A stretch of DNA of 64,000 bases from contig NZ_QXIO01000004.1 of assembly GCF_003545765.1 (NCBI RefSeq), positions 124,001 to 188,000 of the forward strand, given 5' to 3'. Made by a program: the position numbers and the translations under genes. This DNA comes from Colwellia sp. RSH04 (GTDB taxonomy: Bacteria > Pseudomonadota > Gammaproteobacteria > Enterobacterales > Alteromonadaceae). Positions 57,154-64,000 of this stretch are shown here, in pieces. Position 1 is the stretch's first letter, and each line of letters opens with the position of its first letter. A model generated the notes under the pieces. It had not been told where the DNA came from. It searched no databases and saw only the letters and a program-made list of their open reading frames with translations.

Positions 57154-57777
57154 ATGGAAAACTTACGTCCATTAACAGCAAGACAACAGCAAATTTTCGA
57201 TCTAATCAAAGAAAAAATACAAGAAACCGGCATGCCACCTACCCGCGCAGAAATTGCTGAGTTTTTTGGTTTCAAATCAGCAAATGCCGCCGAAGAGCAC
57301 TTAAAGGCATTAGCAAAAAAAGGCTATATAGAGATGCTAGCTGGTACATCTCGTGGTATTCGCTTAATAGAAGACCAACTTGAAGAAGAAGGCATTCCAC
57401 TTATTGGTCAAGTCGCGGCAGGTGAGCCTATTCTTGCACAAGAGCATGTGGAAGATCATTACAAGTTAGATGGTAGCCTTTTTCACCCTGCAGCCGATTA
57501 TTTGCTGCGCGTAAATGGTGAAAGCATGAAAGAGATTGGCATTATGGATGGTGATTTATTAGCTGTTCATCAAACAACAGATGTACATAATGGCCAAGTT
57601 GTTGTTGCACGTGTTGAAAATGACGTAACAGTTAAGCGTTACAAACGTGAGGGTAATATCGTCTATTTACATGCCGAAAATGAAGCCTTTGAGCCCATCA
57701 AAGTCGATTTGTCTGCTCAACACTTTACTATTGAAGGTATTGCTGTAGGTATTGTAAGAAACGGTAATTGGATGTAA
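57154..57777 (+). CDS. lexA: SOS repressor LexA
   Basis: 207 residues. An N-terminal winged helix ([36 protein letters not shown]) binds SOS boxes. The self-cleavage site is Ala89-Gly90 in GQVAAGEP, and the catalytic dyad is Ser124 (NGESMKEIG) and Lys161 ([10 protein letters not shown]). A perfect SOS box in front shows autoregulation. Confidence 0.97.
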   Translation: MENLRPLTARQQQIFDLIKEKIQETGMPPTRAEIAEFFGFKSANAAEEHLKALAKKGYIEMLAGTSRGIRLIEDQLEEEGIPLIGQVAAGEPILAQEHVEDHYKLDGSLFHPAADYLLRVNGESMKEIGIMDGDLLAVHQTTDVHNGQVVVARVENDVTVKRYKREGNIVYLHAENEAFEPIKVDLSAQHFTIEGIAVGIVRNGNWM

Positions 57778-57826
57778 AAATCACAGTTTATCACGTCTCA
57801 TATTTCGCATAGCCAAACTATCAAGT

Positions 57827-57868
57827 TAGAGCGAGTTGATTTTTTTAAACAAAGATCAACTTGCCCTA
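57827..57868. repeat. Fused pair of repeat ends after lexA
   Basis: TAGAGCGAGTTGAT (57827-57840) faces ATCAACTTGCCCTA (57855-57868), the inverse of TAGGGCAAGTTGAT. With TTTGTTT inside the right arm it matches the ends of the 14 kb and 25 kb elements, but only 14 bases separate the arms. It may also act as the lexA terminator. Confidence 0.55.
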
Positions 57869-58346
57869 ATTATTGAATAGTTTTCTTTGATTAGTTTGAC
57901 TTTATCGTTATTCCCCTCCTTTTTTACCTAAAATCACTCCTTTTTACTACCCATGTATAATTAATTTAAGTGATATATGTCACTTAAAATGAATTTTTCT
58001 CAGCTCTAGATTAGTAGTATATACATAGCCTAGCACTATAGTTAGAGTTATTACTCCATTGAATTAATTGGCTTTTTTATAAAATTTAACCTATAAAATT
58101 AATTGACCTAGATCAATTTATAGGTGATTCTAAACTAGAATAGAATAAAAAATGACCATAACAAGAATAAAAAGACGTCAGTACGCTAATACAATCCTTT
58201 CAAGTTGTTGCTCGTTCACGTCGTTAATTTCAAAAATATAACTATAAAGAATTAACAGATATTCAGTTCAGTGGGCCGTGATTTACATTGCTGCATTTCT
58301 GTTTCTAACAATATACCTTTGGGTATTAGAGGCAAGGAGATGTCTA
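57869..58346. other. Long leader and promoter region of the cox operon
   Basis: About 480 bases without a gene. It contains an FNR-type dyad (58103-58116) inside a larger CCTATAAA...TTTATAGG palindrome and, near the start codon, the motif AACAATATACCTTTGGGTAT (from 58307). An open frame from GTG 58278 runs into coxB, but the strong ribosome binding site lies at 58334. Confidence 0.4.
58103..58116. promoter_or_regulatory. FNR-type box upstream of the cox operon
   Basis: TTGACCTAGATCAA differs in one base from TTGAT-N4-ATCAA. It sits inside a 35-bp imperfect palindrome (CCTATAAA ... TTTATAGG), suggesting oxygen-dependent control of the aerobic oxidase. Confidence 0.6.
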
Positions 58347-59489
58347 GTGAAAAGACGTAACCGAATAGGGCTGCTATTGGTAAGTTTATTTTCCAGTGCA
58401 GCTTGGTCAGATTCACAATTGAATTTGACCAAAGGAGTAACTGCAATAAGTAATGAAGTTTACGATTTGCACATGTTGGTGCTATACATTTGTACCGCCA
58501 TAGGCATAGTCGTTTTTGGGGCAATGTTTTGGTCAATTATCTTTCATCGAAAGTCTAAAGGAGCCAAGCCTGCTGATTTTCATGAAAGTACTAAAATTGA
58601 AATCCTCTGGACCGCCATTCCTGTTGTAATTTTAATTGCTATGGCAGTTCCTGCGACTAGTACCTTAATTGCGATGGAAGATAATAGCGACTCAGACATT
58701 ACTATTCTTGTTACGGGCTCGCAATGGAAATGGCACTATAAATATTTCGATCAAGACATTGAATATTACTCTGTTCTTTCTACCCCACGTGAACAATATG
58801 AAAACCATAATGGTGAACCTGCCGAGCGAAGTGAACATTACTTACTTGAAGTAGATAAGCCACTCGTAATACCTGTTAATAAAAAAGTAAGATTCTTACT
58901 AACCTCAGATGATGTAATTCATTCTTGGTGGGTACCCGCCTTTGCAGTTAAGCAAGATGCAAACCCAGGATTTATCAACGAAGCATGGGCAATAGTTGAC
59001 GAACCCGGTGTTTACCGCGGCCAGTGTGCCGAGCTGTGTGGTAAAGACCATGGTTTCATGCCTGTTGTTGTTGAAGTAAAGTCAGAAGCCGATTATCAAC
59101 AATGGCTCAATGACCAAAAACAATTAATCGCTGACGCTGCCAATGCTGAAGCTGCCTCACTTAGTTCATCTATGAGTAAAGAAGATCTTATGCAACTTGG
59201 TGAATCGACATACCTTGCTCATTGCGCAGCGTGTCATCAACCAACAGGTTTAGGTATTCCTCCTGCTTTTCCTGCACTTAAGGGTAGCCCTATTGCTACC
59301 ACCGGTAGTATTGAAGAGCACATTAACATTGTCTTTAACGGTAAAGCAGGCACAGGTATGCAAGGTTACGGTAAGCAGCTGAGCTTAAAAGAAATTGCTG
59401 CTGTAGTTACTTTCGAGCGAAATGCTTGGGGTAATGATACCGGTGATTTAGTGCAAAGCGCCGACGTAAAAGCTGTAAGCGGGGAATAA
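58347..59489 (+). CDS. coxB: Cytochrome c oxidase subunit II with fused cytochrome c domain
   Basis: 380 residues from GTG 58347, chosen because AAGGAG (58334-58339) lies seven bases before it; the open frame continues upstream to 58278. A signal peptide (about 1-21), two transmembrane helices (about 45-65 and 85-105) and the periplasmic CuA domain follow. CuA ligands are visible in SDDVIHSWWVPAF and GQCAELCGKDHGFM. A C-terminal haem c domain has CAACH near residue 293, typical of caa3-type or marine gammaproteobacterial aa3 oxidases. First gene of the operon. Confidence 0.95.
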   Translation: MKRRNRIGLLLVSLFSSAAWSDSQLNLTKGVTAISNEVYDLHMLVLYICTAIGIVVFGAMFWSIIFHRKSKGAKPADFHESTKIEILWTAIPVVILIAMAVPATSTLIAMEDNSDSDITILVTGSQWKWHYKYFDQDIEYYSVLSTPREQYENHNGEPAERSEHYLLEVDKPLVIPVNKKVRFLLTSDDVIHSWWVPAFAVKQDANPGFINEAWAIVDEPGVYRGQCAELCGKDHGFMPVVVEVKSEADYQQWLNDQKQLIADAANAEAASLSSSMSKEDLMQLGESTYLAHCAACHQPTGLGIPPAFPALKGSPIATTGSIEEHINIVFNGKAGTGMQGYGKQLSLKEIAAVVTFERNAWGNDTGDLVQSADVKAVSGE

Positions 59490-59492
59490 CAG

Positions 59493-61088
59493 ATGACTAC
59501 AGATACCTTAGAAAATACAGAACATCACGATGAGCACCATGATCAGCCAACGGGTATAAAACGCTGGCTATTTACAACAAACCATAAAGACATTGGTACT
59601 TTGTACTTATGGTTTTCATTTATTATGTTACTGATTGGTGGCGCTCTCGCCATGGTTATTCGCGCTGAACTTTTTCAGCCTGGCTTACAAATTGTAGAAC
59701 CTGATTTCTTCAACCAATTAACAACAACACATGGCTTGATTATGGTTTTTGGTGCCATAATGCCTGCCTTTACGGGGTTTGCTAACTGGATGATACCTAT
59801 GATGATAGGTGCTCCGGATATGGCTTTACCACGAATGAATAACTGGAGTTTTTGGATTCTACCATTTGCATTTGGTATTTTGCTTAGCTCATTCTTTATG
59901 GAAAGTGGCGCGCCAAATTTTGGTTGGACATTCTACGCACCGCTTTCAACAACTTACTCAAATGGTAGTACCGCTTTCTTTGTCTTTGCCGTACATATCA
60001 TGGGTATTTCTTCGATTATGGGTGCCATAAATGTCATTGTAACCATTATGAACATGCGTGCCCCCGGCATGACCTACATGAAGATGCCACTTTTTGTTTG
60101 GACCTTCTTTATAACCGCATATTTACTTATCGCAGTAATGCCTGTTTTAGCAGGGGTTGTTACCATGTTGTTGACCGACACTTACTTTGGCACTAGCTTT
60201 TTCGATGCTGCTGGTGGTGGTGATCCTGTGATGTTCCAACATATATTCTGGTTCTTTGGTCATCCTGAAGTGTACATTATGATTTTGCCTGCGTTTGGCA
60301 TAGTGTCTACCATCATTCCAGCGTTCGCACGTAAGAAGCTTTTTGGCTACAGCTCTATGGTTTACGCTACCGCTTCAATTGCATTACTATCGTTTATTGT
60401 TTGGGCGCACCACATGTTTACAACAGGTATGCCACTTTTTGGTGAGCTGTTTTTCATGTATTGCACCATGCTCATTGCAGTACCAACTGGCGTTAAAGTA
60501 TTTAACTGGGTCGCTACTATGTGGAAAGGCTCATTAAGTTTTGAGATTCCAATGCTGTTTTCTATCGCCTTTGTCATATTGTTTACCATTGGCGGGTTTT
60601 CTGGATTAATGCTGGCATTAACGCCAGTTGATTTTCAATATCATGATACCTATTTTGTGGTAGCTCATTTCCATTACGTACTTGTAACAGGTTCTTTATT
60701 CTCTATTTTTGCAGGTACCTATTACTGGTTACCAAAGTGGACTGGTCACATGTACAACCAATCACTTGCTCACTGGCACTTTTGGTGTTCAGTTATCAGT
60801 GTAAATTTACTGTTTTTCCCTATGCACTTCCTTGGTCTTGCGGGTATGCCTCGACGTATTCCAGATTATGCGTTGCAATTCGCCGACTTTAACAAGTGGG
60901 TCAGTATTGGTGGCTTCGCTTTTGGTTTATCACAGTTAATTTTTCTTGCTGTGGTTATCAAGTGCATTAAAGGGGGTGAAAAAGCCGCTGATAAACCATG
61001 GGATGGTGCCCAAGGGTTAGAGTGGACAGTCGCAAGCCCAGCTCCTTATCACACATTTAGCACACCGCCAGCAATTAAAGACGAGTAA
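59493..61088 (+). CDS. coxA: Cytochrome c oxidase subunit I
   Basis: 531 residues, 12 hydrophobic helices, the haem a / haem a3-CuB catalytic subunit. The binuclear-centre motif WFFGHPEVYIMILP (His-Tyr crosslink, proton-channel Glu), the VWAHHMFTTG CuB histidines and the haem ligands in VVAHFHYVL are all intact. Starts three bases after coxB. Confidence 0.97.
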   Translation: MTTDTLENTEHHDEHHDQPTGIKRWLFTTNHKDIGTLYLWFSFIMLLIGGALAMVIRAELFQPGLQIVEPDFFNQLTTTHGLIMVFGAIMPAFTGFANWMIPMMIGAPDMALPRMNNWSFWILPFAFGILLSSFFMESGAPNFGWTFYAPLSTTYSNGSTAFFVFAVHIMGISSIMGAINVIVTIMNMRAPGMTYMKMPLFVWTFFITAYLLIAVMPVLAGVVTMLLTDTYFGTSFFDAAGGGDPVMFQHIFWFFGHPEVYIMILPAFGIVSTIIPAFARKKLFGYSSMVYATASIALLSFIVWAHHMFTTGMPLFGELFFMYCTMLIAVPTGVKVFNWVATMWKGSLSFEIPMLFSIAFVILFTIGGFSGLMLALTPVDFQYHDTYFVVAHFHYVLVTGSLFSIFAGTYYWLPKWTGHMYNQSLAHWHFWCSVISVNLLFFPMHFLGLAGMPRRIPDYALQFADFNKWVSIGGFAFGLSQLIFLAVVIKCIKGGEKAADKPWDGAQGLEWTVASPAPYHTFSTPPAIKDE

Positions 61089-61093
61089 TAATT

Positions 61094-61645
61094 ATGACAA
61101 GCGAAACCCCAGCACCAGTAAACCATAAAGCAACGGTAAAAAAACTTATGCTTGTTGTCGTTAGCATGTTTGGCTTCGGTTTCGCCCTTGTCCCTTTATA
61201 CGACGTGTTTTGTGATATAACCGGTCTTAATGGGAAAACCAATGATGAAGCAGTGGAGTACACCGCAGATGGTATTGATACCTCTCGCACAGTGACTGTG
61301 CAATTCATTACCCATAATGCTAAGCAAATTCCCTGGAAATTCAAACCACTCGTTCAACATATTAAAGTACATCCAGGTGAACAAAAAGTGGTTAAATTTT
61401 ATGCCAAGAATCAAGCAAGTGAACCTATTGTAGGACAAGCAGTACCTTCTGTTTCACCGGGCATCGCCGCAGGGTATTTTCAAAAAATTGAATGTTTTTG
61501 TTTTGAACGACAACCTCTACAAGCCAATGAAGAAGTAGAGATGGCACTACAATTTTATGTAGATGTAGAATTGCCAAAAGATATATCAACACTCACGTTA
61601 TCTTATACGTTATACGACATTAGCGAAAAAATAGCCTCTTTATAA
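61094..61645 (+). CDS. ctaG: Cytochrome c oxidase assembly protein CtaG/Cox11
   Basis: 183 residues. One membrane anchor (about 18-38, ending ALVPLYDVFC) and a periplasmic immunoglobulin-like copper-delivery domain, with the copper-binding ECFCFE motif. It inserts CuB into subunit I. Position directly after coxA is standard. Confidence 0.95.
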   Translation: MTSETPAPVNHKATVKKLMLVVVSMFGFGFALVPLYDVFCDITGLNGKTNDEAVEYTADGIDTSRTVTVQFITHNAKQIPWKFKPLVQHIKVHPGEQKVVKFYAKNQASEPIVGQAVPSVSPGIAAGYFQKIECFCFERQPLQANEEVEMALQFYVDVELPKDISTLTLSYTLYDISEKIASL

Positions 61646-61679
61646 GTATTAAAAATCCATAAAGAGATAAGGAACTAAT

Positions 61680-62564
61680 ATGACTACTAAAGAATACGAA
61701 AGTTATTACGTACCAAGCCAAAGCCATTGGCCCATTGTGGGCGCTGTCGCTTTATTCCTCATTGCAGTTGGCGCAGGAAACTATGTCAGCGATATGAACA
61801 GCGAAGATGGGGGTTACGGCGGGTATATTTTACTTGCTGGGATAGCCTTAGTTTTGTATATGATTTACGGCTGGTTTAGTGATGTTATTACAGAATCATT
61901 AGCGGGTAAGTACTCGCACCAAATGGATAACTCTTTTAAGCAGGGTATGAGTTGGTTTATTTTCTCAGAAGTCATGTTTTTTGCCGCCTTTTTTGGTGCT
62001 TTACTTTATTTACGCGTTTTTTCGGTACCATGGCTTGGTGGCGAAGGAAACAATGCTGAAACCGCTGCAGTACTTTGGCCTGATTTTACCGCAGCATGGC
62101 CTTTATTGAAAACGCCCGATGGTACTGAAACAACAGCGATGGGCTGGTATGGCTTGCCTTTGATTAACACCGTTTTATTATTAACCTCTTCTATAACCGC
62201 GCACTTTGCTCATACCTCACTTATTAAAAACAACCGTAGCCAATTAAAAGTATGGCTTGGCATTACAATATTACTGGGCATTGCCTTTATGTATTTTCAA
62301 GTTGAAGAATACGCTCATGGCTATTCAGAAGAAATGCGCTTGTACTTAACCAGTGGTGTTTATGGTAATAGTTTCTACCTATTAACCGGCTTTCACGGCA
62401 TGCATGTCACTTTAGGTTGTATCATGCTGATCGTTATGTTTTTTAGAGTATTGAAAGGTCATTTCACAGCAGAAAATCACTTTGCATTTAAAGCAGCAAG
62501 TTGGTACTGGCATTTTGTCGATGTGGTTTGGGTAATGCTATTTGTTTTTGTCTATATTATTTAA
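61680..62564 (+). CDS. coxC: Cytochrome c oxidase subunit III
   Basis: 294 residues with seven hydrophobic helices. Family landmarks are SWFIFSEVMFFAAFFGALLY, YLLTGFHGMHVTLG and a final WYWHFVDVVWVMLF. AAGGAA precedes the ATG. Stabilises the catalytic core and its proton uptake. Confidence 0.95.
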   Translation: MTTKEYESYYVPSQSHWPIVGAVALFLIAVGAGNYVSDMNSEDGGYGGYILLAGIALVLYMIYGWFSDVITESLAGKYSHQMDNSFKQGMSWFIFSEVMFFAAFFGALLYLRVFSVPWLGGEGNNAETAAVLWPDFTAAWPLLKTPDGTETTAMGWYGLPLINTVLLLTSSITAHFAHTSLIKNNRSQLKVWLGITILLGIAFMYFQVEEYAHGYSEEMRLYLTSGVYGNSFYLLTGFHGMHVTLGCIMLIVMFFRVLKGHFTAENHFAFKAASWYWHFVDVVWVMLFVFVYII

Positions 62565-62580
62565 AGTTAAGTGGTAGCCT

Positions 62581-63369
62581 TTGCGACGTATTAAAATGCA
62601 TAGTGTAATAATCAGAAAAATTAGCTGGGTATTTTTTACGCTAGCTGTTTTTTCTGGATTATTAAAACTCGCGCATTGGCAATACTCTAGAGCCATAGAA
62701 AAGCATATACGGCTAGATAAAATAGTACAATTAAAGCAAACAAAGCCGATTAAATTAGCGCAAGTGGCACAACTTGCAAAAGACCCCAAAGAAAACATTA
62801 ACGATATTCCCATTGAGTTAACGGCATACCTAAATAATGAATTTATTTTCTTACTCGATAATCAAGTAAATAAAGGTCAACTTGGCTATAAAGTTTATCA
62901 AATAGCTCAAACAACAGAACATGCCGTTTTAGTTAATTTAGGCTGGGTAAAAGGCAGCATAAATCGCAATGTGTTGCCCGACATTCAACCAATTGTCGGG
63001 AAACAACGATTTAAAGCACATGTACGAGTAATTGAACAAGGTATTATTCTGAAAGAAGACGATTTTTCTTCCGTAAGCTGGCCGCAAAGAGTTCAGCAAA
63101 TTGACCTTGCTGCTTTTAATACCTTATTGGAGCATCACCTTACTCAACCGTTATTGCCTTTTGTTGCTTATGTAGATGAATCCGAGTCTATCGGTTATAA
63201 AAAAAACTGGCAACCAATCGTAATGCCGCCAGAAAAACATCAAGCTTATGCGTTTCAATGGTTATGTCTAGCTATAGCTTGGTTACTGCTGATGGCGTGG
63301 GTAAGTGGTTTATTAACTTGGTTTAAAGATAACCTATTACAAAAAACAATAATAACGAATAAGGTTTAA
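62581..63369 (+). CDS. SURF1-family oxidase assembly protein
   Basis: 262 residues with an N-terminal helix (about 12-30) and a C-terminal helix (about 222-245) around a periplasmic domain, the SURF1 plan. Landmarks are LKLAHWQYSRAIEK, VLVNLGWVKG and HQAYAFQWLCLAIAWLLL. It assists haem a insertion. The start may be the TTG at 62581 or the ATG five codons later. Confidence 0.9.
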   Translation: MRRIKMHSVIIRKISWVFFTLAVFSGLLKLAHWQYSRAIEKHIRLDKIVQLKQTKPIKLAQVAQLAKDPKENINDIPIELTAYLNNEFIFLLDNQVNKGQLGYKVYQIAQTTEHAVLVNLGWVKGSINRNVLPDIQPIVGKQRFKAHVRVIEQGIILKEDDFSSVSWPQRVQQIDLAAFNTLLEHHLTQPLLPFVAYVDESESIGYKKNWQPIVMPPEKHQAYAFQWLCLAIAWLLLMAWVSGLLTWFKDNLLQKTIITNKV

Positions 63370-63370
63370 T

Positions 63371-63958
63371 ATGAGCACAATCGAAACAACAACTGTTCAA
63401 CCTTCCCCAAAGAAAATGAAGTCTAAAACGACATTTTTGTTAATGTTAGCGGCTTTCGCTTTACCAGTAATCTTGGCAAAGTTAGCACTCAGTTTTAACT
63501 GGTTAAATTACGGTGTCACTAACAAAGGAACATTAATTGAGCAACCCGTCACCTTAAACCAACTTGATATTGACAGCACCAACTTCGCTAATAAATGGCT
63601 ATTATTATATCACCCAACTCAGCAGTGTAATGCGACCTGCCAGAACAGCATGAAAGCACTGTACAATACGTATTTAGCGCTAGGTAAAGATAAACCAAGG
63701 GTTTTACCTGTTGCTCTATTAAATAACCAGTTAACTAATAAATATAGTGACCTGAAACAAAAAAGTGACTGGCATATTACTACTGCTACACCGCTGTCAG
63801 AAAGTACTTTTCCACAACCACAATTACTAATTGTTGATCCTCTGGGCAACATTATTTTATCTCATCAATTACCCACAGAGGAAAATCAACAAATCCTCTT
63901 TGGTAAACAAGTTTTGGCCGATATGAAGAAGTTACTGAAATACTCCAAAGTAGGTTAA
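63371..63958 (+). CDS. Membrane-anchored CxxxC protein of the cox operon
   Basis: 195 residues with one membrane helix (about 22-44). The soluble part has CNATC (a CxxxC like the SCO copper chaperones) after WLLLYHPTQQ, and a thioredoxin-like FPQPQLLIVDPLGNIILSH segment. I infer an oxidase-assembly role from position between SURF1 and the next cox gene; the family is not otherwise known to me. It starts one base after the SURF1 stop. Confidence 0.8.
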   Translation: MSTIETTTVQPSPKKMKSKTTFLLMLAAFALPVILAKLALSFNWLNYGVTNKGTLIEQPVTLNQLDIDSTNFANKWLLLYHPTQQCNATCQNSMKALYNTYLALGKDKPRVLPVALLNNQLTNKYSDLKQKSDWHITTATPLSESTFPQPQLLIVDPLGNIILSHQLPTEENQQILFGKQVLADMKKLLKYSKVG

Positions 63959-63971
63959 GGAGAAGTATTAC

Positions 63972-64000
63972 ATGGAAAATGGCAAAATAAATCTTCAGCG
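63972..64000 (+). CDS. Start of the next cox operon gene (probably haem A synthase)
   Basis: ATG at 63972 after AAGGAGAAG opens a frame (MENGKINLQ) that runs off the window. By usual operon order this is ctaA (Cox15-like haem A synthase), but too little is visible to confirm. Confidence 0.5.

Noticed and set aside
62538..62813. 91-codon antisense frame across the coxC/SURF1 junction
   Set aside because: Antisense to two well-supported genes; polar, repetitive composition.

Overview
The window is a 64 kb piece of a marine gammaproteobacterial chromosome, most likely Alteromonadales and probably Colwellia- or Thalassotalea-like. That placement is inferred from the AT-rich sequence, the protein flavour, gene neighbourhoods such as engB/cytochrome c4 and letA-letB, and the type of interspersed repeats. 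There are no rRNA or tRNA genes, CRISPR arrays, prophage or intact transposase genes. Most of it is ordinary core metabolism and stress response, broken up by small mobile-element relics, several decaying genes and one accessory-looking gene.

Layout, left to right. 1-3.3 kb: the 3' part of biosynthetic ilvA, an SPFH/prohibitin-like protein, a small membrane protein, and two decayed genes (a fragment and an acylphosphatase with an in-frame stop). 3.3-8.4 kb: a TetR regulator with an RND efflux adaptor and pump. 8.5-14.2 kb: a hypothetical gene, an XRE pseudogene, a 7TM-GGDEF gene broken by a one-base frameshift, and a hybrid histidine kinase. 14.2-18.7 kb: a complete arsenic operon (arsC-arsR fusion, acr3, gapdh, arsJ) behind a perfect 13-bp inverted-repeat operator; its far end carries a MITE that supplies the arsJ stop codon. 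18.8-25.5 kb: regulators, cytochrome b561, secreted proteins, a candidate FNR-controlled small RNA and a CDF-like transporter. 25.5-34.3 kb: engB divergent from a three-haem cytochrome c, a split letA pair with an eight-MCE letB, and small redox and lipoate-ligase genes.

34.3-40.4 kb is the thiamin operon thiC-thiO-thiS-thiG-thiDE under a TPP riboswitch. At 41-43.6 kb, flanked by more than 500 bp of non-coding DNA on each side, is an 881-residue ORC/CDC6-like P-loop ATPase followed by two cold-shock-like OB folds and two OST-HTH/LOTUS-like domains. This is the best candidate here for an undescribed system. 44.2-49.5 kb holds a Ves/HutD protein, YhhN, YedK/HMCES, a DUF3754 protein, a double periplasmic binding protein and a VOC protein. 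49.6-53 kb is the peroxide-defence block ahpF-ahpC divergent from oxyR. 53-56 kb is a histidine kinase and its REC-DUF3369-HD-GYP partner. 57.1 kb is lexA with a perfect SOS box. 58-64 kb is the cytochrome c oxidase operon coxB-coxA-ctaG-coxC-SURF1-(CxxxC protein)-start of the next gene (probably ctaA), with an FNR-type palindrome upstream.

Two themes connect regions. First, oxygen and redox control: FNR-type boxes lie before both the cox operon and the candidate sRNA, alongside ahpCF/oxyR, cytochromes and b561. Second, a family of related terminal inverted repeats (TAGGG...GTTGATCTTT) occurs at least at 14.2, 25.5 and 57.8 kb, showing past MITE activity. All family calls come from reading the sequence by eye; no database search was run.
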